Assembly: GCA_003153585.1 (NCBI GenBank)
Contig: PLZZ01000180.1
Span: forward strand, 572 to 6,739
Source of the DNA: Acidobacteriota bacterium
Lineage (GTDB): Bacteria; Acidobacteriota; Terriglobia; Acidiferrales; UBA7541
Reading direction: 5' to 3'
DNA length: 6,168 nt
The position numbers were made by a program, and so were the translations under genes. The notes under the pieces are model-generated. The model worked only from the letters and a program-made list of their open reading frames with translations, was not told the DNA's origin and searched no databases. Below, one piece after another: positions 1-5,167 of the stretch (the first letter of the stretch is position 1; every line of letters starts with the position of its first letter).

Positions 1-13
1 GCGGGCGTGAATA

Positions 14-41
14 TGTAACGAGAGTCAGGGCCGGCCGTCAA
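14..41 (+). promoter_or_regulatory. Possible ECF-sigma promoter (-35 TGTAAC, -10 CGTCAA)
   Basis: TGTAAC at 14-19 is followed by a 16-base spacer and CGTCAA at 36-41. Many ECF sigma factors recognise an AAC-containing -35 element and a CGTC-like -10 element about 16-17 bases apart, and commonly drive their own operon. The position directly upstream of the sigma gene fits autoregulation. Transcription would begin near base 48-50, leaving almost no leader before the ATG at 52 but a short leader before the in-frame ATG at 73. The match is short and only about 50 bases of upstream sequence are visible, so chance similarity is possible. Confidence 0.35.
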
Positions 42-51
42 ACCATATGAG

Positions 52-699
52 ATGAAGAACGAAGCGGAATTGATGGGCGACGGTCTGTTGCTCCGGCGGA
101 TGCTAGCCGGCGACGAAGAGGCATTCACGCTGCTTTACCGCCGGAGGCACCCTGCCATTTATCGTTTTGCTTTGCATATGAGCGGGAACGTGGCTTTGGC
201 GGAAGACGTGACGCAAGAGGTTTTCATGACGCTGATTCGAGACGCGAAACGATTTGATCCGGAGCGCGGAACGCTTGGCGGCTTTCTTTTTGGGATTGCC
301 CGGAATCATCTTCGCAGACGCTGGGAGCAGGAGCGGCATTCGTTGCCTCTTCCCAGCGATGCGGACGAGCTCGATTCGCTTTTGAGCGCCTCTGCGGCTT
401 CCGGGAAGACGGGACACTCAAACGGAAACGGGCGCGGGCCATTTCTGCTGAGCCGGGATGAGTTTACATCGCTGGAAACTGTCGGCCGGGTTCGGCAGGC
501 TATCGCAACGTTGCCGCAAAATTACCGCGAGGCGGTGATCCTCTGCGAGCTGGAAGAAATGAGTTACGAAGAGGCGGCGGCTGCGCTGGATTGTCCGGTA
601 GGTACGGTGAGGTCGCGACTGCACCGCGCGCGTGCGCTGCTGGTTGAGAAGTTGCACGACAGCCAGCCGATTCGGCGGGCATCGGCGGTGGGCGAATGA
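52..699 (+). CDS. ECF-type RNA polymerase sigma factor (sigma-70 family)
   Basis: This protein directs RNA polymerase to a specific promoter set, probably in response to an envelope signal relayed by the anti-sigma factor encoded next. It has the two-domain ECF layout. Region 2 spans about residues 24-90, with AEDVTQEVFMTL and the DNA-melting/-10 segment GGFLFGIARNHLRRR. Region 4 spans about 142-200, with the helix-turn-helix LPQNYREAVILCELEEMSYE...GTVRSRLHRAR. Between them, residues 95-140 form a Ser/Gly/Asn-rich linker. At 215 aa it is within the usual ECF range (about 160-220), and no C-terminal sensor domain is present. The start at 52 lacks an obvious Shine-Dalgarno sequence. The in-frame ATG at 73 (MGDGLLLRRM) is a reasonable alternative that keeps all conserved regions. 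The stop lies 17 bases before the preferred anti-sigma start, or overlaps it as ATGA if that gene starts at 696. Family assignment is secure; the ECF subgroup and target genes cannot be read from the sequence. Confidence 0.93.
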   Translation: MKNEAELMGDGLLLRRMLAGDEEAFTLLYRRRHPAIYRFALHMSGNVALAEDVTQEVFMTLIRDAKRFDPERGTLGGFLFGIARNHLRRRWEQERHSLPLPSDADELDSLLSASAASGKTGHSNGNGRGPFLLSRDEFTSLETVGRVRQAIATLPQNYREAVILCELEEMSYEEAAAALDCPVGTVRSRLHRARALLVEKLHDSQPIRRASAVGE

Positions 700-704
700 A
701 AGAT

Positions 705-708
705 GAGG
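705..708 (+). promoter_or_regulatory. Ribosome binding site GAGG deciding the anti-sigma start
   Basis: GAGG lies 8 bases before the ATG at 717. It favours that ATG over the upstream in-frame ATG at 696, which overlaps the sigma stop codon (ATGA) but has only a weak GGTGG stretch 4 bases upstream. Confidence 0.5.
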
Positions 709-716
709 CAAAAGTT

Positions 717-1394
717 ATGGATTGCGTGCAATTCAGGGAGATTTATCACGATCTGGACCGGCCGGGGACCCCGGGGTTCCGGTTTCGGGAACGGGCTCTG
801 GCGCACGCGGAAACCTGTGCAGGCTGCGGCGTGCTGCTTACCGATGGGGAAGCGCTGGATTTCGCTTTTCGCAATTTGACTCAGCATAATGCCGGGCGCG
901 AGGCGCCGCCGCGAATCGAAGCAGCGCTATTGCGCGAATTTCAAGCGTCGAGACTTGCAGGATCGAGGAGAAGGGTTCATGGGCAGCTTGCCGCGCTTGG
1001 CGCTGCGGCTGCGATTCTCCTCGCGCTAGGGCTGGGAGTGCAGCACCGGATTACGTCGCGGCCCGGCAGTGCAGCGCCGCAGGCTACGAATATAGCGCCG
1101 GCTCCTACGACGGATGCTTCTGCAAAGGGGCAGAATCCAAGCACGAGTGAACTGGACGAGGACGAATATGCGGGGAAGTTCGTTCCGGTGCCATATGCCG
1201 ATGATCCGGCGGCGCTCGAAGGCGGGGCGATCGTGCGAGTTACACTTCCGCGTTCCGCGCTGCGATCTTTTGGCTTGCCGGTAACGGAGAGCGACGGGAC
1301 CGAAAGAGTCTTCGCGGACTTGTTGGTAAGCGAAGACGGAACACCGCAGGCAATCCGGCTGGTATCGGATGCAAATCCGAACGTTTATTTTTGA
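717..1394 (+). CDS. Zinc-finger membrane anti-sigma factor, cognate of the upstream ECF sigma
   Basis: Likely binds and inhibits the ECF sigma factor encoded immediately upstream, releasing it on an envelope signal. Counted from the ATG at 717 (225 aa), the cytoplasmic N-terminus carries Cys3, then His30-x3-Cys34-x2-Cys37 (HAETCAGC), the zinc-associated anti-sigma (ZAS/zf-HC2) pattern. One hydrophobic segment at about residues 90-109 (LAALGAAAAILLALGLGV) should cross the membrane. A flexible Ala/Pro/Thr/Ser-rich stretch follows, then an acidic patch (SELDEDEY) and a folded-looking extracytoplasmic region from about residue 154 (FVPVPY, IVRVTLPRSALRSFGLPV, FADLLVSEDGTPQAIRLV). I chose 717 because GAGG lies 8 bases upstream and related proteins tend to begin with M-x-C-x-x-F. 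The in-frame ATG at 696 would add 7 residues and give an ATGA overlap with the sigma gene. The role rests on the zinc motif, the membrane segment and gene order. The function of the outer domain is unknown. Confidence 0.82.
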   Translation: MDCVQFREIYHDLDRPGTPGFRFRERALAHAETCAGCGVLLTDGEALDFAFRNLTQHNAGREAPPRIEAALLREFQASRLAGSRRRVHGQLAALGAAAAILLALGLGVQHRITSRPGSAAPQATNIAPAPTTDASAKGQNPSTSELDEDEYAGKFVPVPYADDPAALEGGAIVRVTLPRSALRSFGLPVTESDGTERVFADLLVSEDGTPQAIRLVSDANPNVYF

Positions 1395-1413
1395 AGATGA
1401 GAAAAAACAATTT

Positions 1414-1418
1414 GGAGG
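1414..1418 (+). promoter_or_regulatory. Strong ribosome binding site GGAGG for the secreted-protein gene
   Basis: GGAGG lies 8 bases before the ATG at 1427 and fixes that ATG as the start. The same frame is open from a TTG at 1391, but that would put a charged, non-signal stretch (KMRKNNLEEIR) ahead of an otherwise ideal signal peptide. Confidence 0.8.
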
Positions 1419-1426
1419 AAATTCGA

Positions 1427-2287
1427 ATGAAAGCCAGCAACAGGGTTCTGAGTATTGCGGCGATGGCAGTCTTGTTTGTGATGGCAAGCGGCAGCGCCTG
1501 GGCTCAGGCGTCCGAGCCGGCAGACCAAGGTCCGCCTCCACCGCCCCACCGTGGCGGGGCCATGTTCGAGAGAATGGGGCCGGGGTTTGATGGCATGGGG
1601 TTTGTCGGCTTCGAGGCCAGCCTGGAAGGAAAGACTGTGACGGGCGCGCCTTTCTCGGCGAGTTTTTCAACGCAGGAGACGCAAACGCTTACGGATGGAA
1701 ATAAAATCGAGCGCAGCACCACGGGCTCGGTGGCGCGCGATACTCAAGGCCGCACTCGCCGCGATATGACACTTCCGGCTATCGGCCAGTGGGCGGCTTC
1801 GGGCAAGACTCCACCGCAGGTGTCGTTCATCAATGATCCTGTGGCGGGAACACACTACGTTCTCGAAGCGAGCACAAAAACTGCCCGGCAAATGTCAGCT
1901 CATACCCACGGTCCCGATGCTGCGCGCTCGTCCGCCATGGCCGCAGAAGTTCAGAAGAACACAACGAGCCAGTCGCTGGGCACGCAAACGATCAACGGGG
2001 TTTCAGCCCAGGGCACTCGCACCACTCGCACGATTCCCGCGGGCGAAATGGGCAATGAGAAGCCGATCGTGATCGTCACGGAGCGGTGGTATTCAGCCGA
2101 GTTGCAGACAACGGTCATGACCAAGCGCACTGATCCGCGCATGGGCGAGACTGTTTTTCAGTTGACGAATATCCAGAAGCAAGAGCCGGCTGCCACGCTT
2201 TTCCAGGTGCCGTCTGATTACACGGTGAAGCAGGGCCATGGCGGTCGCAACGGGACCGCAGCCCCGGTGCCGCCGTCCGAGGAATAA
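1427..2287 (+). CDS. Secreted protein of unknown function, third gene of the sigma/anti-sigma unit
   Basis: The function is not recognised. From the ATG at 1427 the protein is 286 aa and begins with a typical Sec signal peptide: basic MKASNR, a hydrophobic core at about residues 8-20, and a cleavage site after AWA near residue 26. A Pro-rich patch (PPPPPH, 36-41) and a Gly/Met-rich stretch (MFERMGPGFDGMGFVGF) follow. The rest is Thr/Ser-rich and looks like beta structure, with SVARDTQGRTRRDMTLPAIG (about 101-120), SFINDPVAGTHYVLE (133-147), GVSAQGTRTTRTIPAG (191-206), ERWYSAELQTTVMTKRTDP (219-237) and a tail LFQVPSDYTVK (259-269). No cysteine, lipobox or further membrane segment is seen, so it is probably periplasmic or exported. 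I associate this pattern with hypothetical proteins common in Acidobacteriota; the WYS...TDPR...T..L.NI ending loosely recalls beta-rich lipoprotein-carrier-like folds, but that is a guess. It starts 32 bases after the anti-sigma stop, so it is probably co-transcribed and may be a target or partner of that pathway. Confidence 0.8.
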   Translation: MKASNRVLSIAAMAVLFVMASGSAWAQASEPADQGPPPPPHRGGAMFERMGPGFDGMGFVGFEASLEGKTVTGAPFSASFSTQETQTLTDGNKIERSTTGSVARDTQGRTRRDMTLPAIGQWAASGKTPPQVSFINDPVAGTHYVLEASTKTARQMSAHTHGPDAARSSAMAAEVQKNTTSQSLGTQTINGVSAQGTRTTRTIPAGEMGNEKPIVIVTERWYSAELQTTVMTKRTDPRMGETVFQLTNIQKQEPAATLFQVPSDYTVKQGHGGRNGTAAPVPPSEE

Positions 2288-2333
2288 CGGCTGGTTCGCG
2301 CGAAGGAGTTCGTCACAAAGATGCAAGTCAATA

Positions 2334-2373
2334 CTTGCGGGCGGAAACACCCCGATCACGCTCCGCCCGCAAG
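2334..2373. terminator. GC-rich hairpin between convergent genes, probable shared terminator
   Basis: CTTGCGGGCGG at 2334-2344 pairs perfectly with CCGCCCGCAAG at 2363-2373. One extra A-T pair (2345/2362) gives a 12-bp stem and a 16-base loop. It lies 46 bases after the stop of the secreted-protein gene and 51 bases after the end of glcF on the other strand, the expected place for a bidirectional terminator. There is no good T-run on either strand: the + side is followed by a pyrimidine-rich CCCCCTTCTT. Intrinsic termination is therefore not certain, and it may instead be an RNA-stabilising stem-loop. The remaining intergenic sequence (2288-2424) shows no gene. Confidence 0.55.
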
Positions 2374-2424
2374 CCCCCTTCTTAGATTCATTCCCCCAAT
2401 TCGCTAGAGGTCAAAACGCGCTTG

Positions 2425-3765
2425 TCAGGATTTCACAAGGGCGCGATCGAGGAGTTCCACGACGTGCAATACTTCCTGGCCCGTATTGTGTATCGCAGCT
2501 CCGGCGCGTAGTTGCAGAATGCATCCAGGATTTGCGGTGAGGATGGCCTGCGCTTTGGTCTCTTTCGCGTGATTCATTTTGTCGGTCAAAAGATCGAGCG
2601 CGGCTTTCGGTTGCGTGACGTTGTAAACGCCCGCGGAGCCGCAACAAAGATCGGAGAGCGCCATCTCAACGAACTCTACGGACGGAATTGCACGGATCAG
2701 CGTTCGCGGTGCTTCGCGAATCTTCTGCCCGTGAACGAGATGGCAGGAATCCTGGTAGGTGACGCGCATGGGCAGGGGACGCAGTGAGGCTACCAGGCCG
2801 AGATCAACGAGAAATTCGGAAATGTCGCGAACTTTCGCTGAGAATTTCTCTGCGCCGGCGCGATCAGGGCCATCCGCTGGGAACAAGAACGCATATTCCT
2901 TCAGCGTGGAACCGCATCCGGCAGCATTCGTAATGATGGCGTCGAAGTCGTCCGCACGGAATGCGTGGAAGTTTGCCTGCGCCAGATCGCGTGCGACGTC
3001 GCGCACCCCGGCGTGAGCCGCCAGCGCGCCACAGCAGATTTGCTCCGCAGGGACGACGACTTCACAGCCATTGGCTTGCAGGACGCGGATGGTTGCGCGG
3101 TTGAGATCGCTGAATGTTACCTGCGCCACGCAACCCGCGAAAAGCGCAACGCGCGCGCGCTGCGGCCCCTTGGCCTGAAACGTCTTTCCAAGATCAGTGA
3201 AAAAGAAATTTGAGTCAATCTTGGGGAGTAACCTCTCCCGATCCTGCAGTCCTAGCAGCCGCAAAATTCCAGTCGCACGCGCGAGCGATGCGACGCCTGA
3301 GGTCTGATAAAACCGCATGAAACGCGCAGCGGCGGCGATCCTTCGCGGGCGTGGGAGCAGCCGGCGATAGACGAAGTCGCGAATGAGGCGCGAAGTGAAA
3401 GGCCTTTTGTACTTTTGTTCGATCTGCGCCCTGGCGAGCTCGAGAATCTTTCCGTATTCAACGCCAGAAGGACAGACGGTTTCGCAGTTGCGGCAGTTCA
3501 AGCAACGGTCGATGTGAGTGACGAAGGTCTCGCCGATTTCGAGCCGCCCCTGGTCCACGAGGGCCATTTGGCGGATGCGGCCGCGCGGTGAGTCTGCTTC
3601 GCGTCCCCATAAACGGTAGGTAGGGCAATTATTCGAGCACAGGCCGCAATGCACGCAGCGCGAATAGTCTTCATATTCGGGCTTGTCGGTGGCAGAAAAC
3701 CCGCTGAGCGTGAGCGCGAATTCACGCTGGGCGTCTTCGTGAGTTTGCGGAGGATTGTTTTCCAT
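2425..3765 (-). CDS. glcF: Glycolate oxidase iron-sulfur subunit GlcF
   Basis: This is the electron-transfer subunit of glycolate oxidase (GlcDEF). It accepts electrons from the flavin subunits as glycolate is oxidised to glyoxylate and passes them toward the membrane quinone pool. Two ferredoxin-type 4Fe-4S motifs lie near the N-terminus: C37-x2-C40-x2-C43-x3-C47 (CVHCGLCSNNCP) and C88-x2-C91-x2-C94-x3-C98 (CLNCRNCETVCP). Two cysteine-rich CCG domains follow: C212 with C244-C245-G and C284, then C341 with C374-C375-G and C415. No membrane segment is seen, so it is probably peripheral on the cytoplasmic face. At 446 aa it is close to the usual ~400-450 aa. It is last in the operon, starting 4 bases after the glcE stop, with GGGAGG (3777-3782) embedded in the last glcE codons. 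All expected cluster ligands are present. Related (Fe-S) subunits serve D-lactate oxidases, but the glcDEF order favours glycolate. Confidence 0.93.
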   Translation of the reverse strand: MENNPPQTHEDAQREFALTLSGFSATDKPEYEDYSRCVHCGLCSNNCPTYRLWGREADSPRGRIRQMALVDQGRLEIGETFVTHIDRCLNCRNCETVCPSGVEYGKILELARAQIEQKYKRPFTSRLIRDFVYRRLLPRPRRIAAAARFMRFYQTSGVASLARATGILRLLGLQDRERLLPKIDSNFFFTDLGKTFQAKGPQRARVALFAGCVAQVTFSDLNRATIRVLQANGCEVVVPAEQICCGALAAHAGVRDVARDLAQANFHAFRADDFDAIITNAAGCGSTLKEYAFLFPADGPDRAGAEKFSAKVRDISEFLVDLGLVASLRPLPMRVTYQDSCHLVHGQKIREAPRTLIRAIPSVEFVEMALSDLCCGSAGVYNVTQPKAALDLLTDKMNHAKETKAQAILTANPGCILQLRAGAAIHNTGQEVLHVVELLDRALVKS

Positions 3766-3769
3766 AGCC

Positions 3770-5167
3770 TCAAATTCCTCCCACGAATCGGCCGGGGCTA
3801 AGCACGCCGCGAGGATCGAAAACGTTTTTTAATTTCTGCATTTGCGCAAAATCTGCGCGTTCGAGGCCCCAAACTTTCAGCGCACTCTTCCACTCGGCGG
3901 GGCACCAGGGAATCGAGGCCTGCCCGCCAAGCGCCGCACACGCCGCCAAAATCTGGTTTGATGCCTGCGCGGCCTGCTGCTTTGCTTCCTCGTTGCGTTC
4001 CGTGGGAAGCACGGCGAAATAAATGACGCCGACTCCTCGCGCCATCGCGACCCAAGGCAAACGGTTGGCTTCAGCGGCTCGCGCTGCAGTTGCGAGAGCT
4101 TCCGCCATCCTCATTGGAAGCACACTCATCTTAAGGATTGTAGCGGCCGGCGACGACGATAATGCAATGGGGACGAACTCGCGTTTGCGCGCAAAGGCTG
4201 TAGCGATTTGGGGGCCGCCAAGAACGGTGAGGTCCACAGCGCCGCATTCTTCCGCCATTTTGCGGAGATCAGTTTCGTAGCGCTTGAGCGTATTGTCATT
4301 TCCCGAGAAACCCATGGTAAACGTCCAGCGGGTTGCGGAAATCACATTTTCAGGCATGGGATTCGGTTCGATTTGAGCCGCGGCTTTGCCGGAAAAAAGA
4401 CCGGCGACACCCGGACTGAAAAGTTCCATGGTCATGGGAGCGAGCGGGGATTGCGCCACCCGATTCCTCATTCCGCAGGCACGCTCTACTGTTTGAAAAG
4501 TGGCAACGAACGCGCGGCTCGCCGGCGGCATGGGGAAGGTCTTGAAATTTATGCGAGTGATAATTCCCAATGTTCCCAGGGCGCCAATCATCAATTTGTG
4601 GATGTCGTATCCGGTGACGTTTTTCACCACGCGTCCGCCGCTTTTTGCGGCTATACCTTCGCCCGTGACGAATTCCATGCCCAGCAGGTAATCGCGCGCG
4701 GTGCCGTACATCTGGCGCAGAGGACTGTCAACGCCCGACGCGGTGGTTCCACCGATTGTCGTTTGATTTGAATAAGGAACGCCGAGCGGCAGGAATTGAC
4801 GGTGCTCGGCAAGAATTCCAGCCAGTTTCCGCAAAGGAATTCCGGCTTCGACGCTCAGCGTCAAATCACCGGGGTCGTACGCGACTACGCGATCGAGGCG
4901 TGTCATGTCCAACGCAATATCGTACCGGCGCGGGGGCAAGCCGATTCCTAGTTTTGTGCGAGCGCCGGTGGCAACAATGGCAAGCTGGTCCTGGGCTGCG
5001 AATTTTACGACCTCAACAATTTCCGCGGACGATTGTGGGCTTACTGCGGCAGAAGGCTTTTCATTGTCAACCGCAAATGCTGCGAGGCGAGCGGGATCGG
5101 TGATGACGTGTTGCGGCCCGACAATATCCGCCAGCCGGGATCCGACGGTTGCGCCTGCCGTGCTCAT
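3770..5167 (-). CDS. glcE: Glycolate oxidase FAD-binding subunit GlcE
   Basis: This is the second flavoprotein-type subunit of glycolate oxidase, required with GlcD and GlcF for glycolate dehydrogenase activity. The N-terminal half is a PCMH-type FAD-binding domain (FAD_binding_4), at about residues 40-215. It includes the loop VATGARTKLGIG (65-76), the QTTIGGTTASG segment (135-145), GTARDYLLGMEFVTGEG (155-171) and GGRVVKNVTGYDIHKLMIGALGTLG (177-201). The C-terminal half is the less conserved FAD-oxidase cap and ends with the typical VFDPRGVLSPGRF (449-461). At 465 aa it is clearly longer than the E. coli protein (about 350 aa). Its ATG overlaps the glcD stop (TCAT at 5164-5167 on the + strand, ATGA on the coding strand), so translation is probably coupled. 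It has mixed codon use like glcF. A generic FAD-linked oxidase such as D-lactate dehydrogenase is the main alternative, but position between glcD and glcF makes GlcE most likely. Confidence 0.88.
   Translation of the reverse strand: MSTAGATVGSRLADIVGPQHVITDPARLAAFAVDNEKPSAAVSPQSSAEIVEVVKFAAQDQLAIVATGARTKLGIGLPPRRYDIALDMTRLDRVVAYDPGDLTLSVEAGIPLRKLAGILAEHRQFLPLGVPYSNQTTIGGTTASGVDSPLRQMYGTARDYLLGMEFVTGEGIAAKSGGRVVKNVTGYDIHKLMIGALGTLGIITRINFKTFPMPPASRAFVATFQTVERACGMRNRVAQSPLAPMTMELFSPGVAGLFSGKAAAQIEPNPMPENVISATRWTFTMGFSGNDNTLKRYETDLRKMAEECGAVDLTVLGGPQIATAFARKREFVPIALSSSPAATILKMSVLPMRMAEALATAARAAEANRLPWVAMARGVGVIYFAVLPTERNEEAKQQAAQASNQILAACAALGGQASIPWCPAEWKSALKVWGLERADFAQMQKLKNVFDPRGVLSPGRFVGGI
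3777..3782 (-). promoter_or_regulatory. Ribosome binding site for glcF inside the end of glcE
   Basis: On the minus strand GGGAGG lies 11 bases before the glcF ATG and overlaps the Gly-Gly codons at the end of glcE. A second, closer GAGG is only 2 bases from the ATG. The arrangement implies translational coupling of the two genes. Confidence 0.55.

Noticed and set aside
29..36. GGCCGGCC palindrome within the spacer of the proposed promoter
   Set aside because: An 8-base GC palindrome is easily found by chance in GC-rich DNA and there is no second copy nearby to suggest an operator.
760..785. GC-rich inverted repeat near the start of the anti-sigma gene
   Set aside because: Short and interrupted, inside coding sequence, and explained by Gly/Pro codons.
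1391..1426. Upstream TTG start for the secreted protein
   Set aside because: It would overlap the anti-sigma stop region and place a charged extension before a textbook signal peptide, while the ATG at 1427 has a GGAGG 8 bases upstream.
1026..1670. Long open frame on the minus strand (214 codons) across the end of the anti-sigma gene and the start of the secreted-protein gene
   Set aside because: It is antisense to two well-supported genes, is rich in Arg/Pro/Ser with no recognisable domain, and has the low-complexity look of a shadow frame in GC-rich DNA.
3150..3161. Short alternating CG run, possible simple repeat or Z-DNA-forming tract
   Set aside because: It encodes ordinary GlcF residues (QRARVA) and is too short to mean more than local composition.
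4208..4771. Open frame on the plus strand (187 codons) antisense to glcE
   Set aside because: glcE carries clear family motifs across the whole stretch; the antisense product has no recognisable features.
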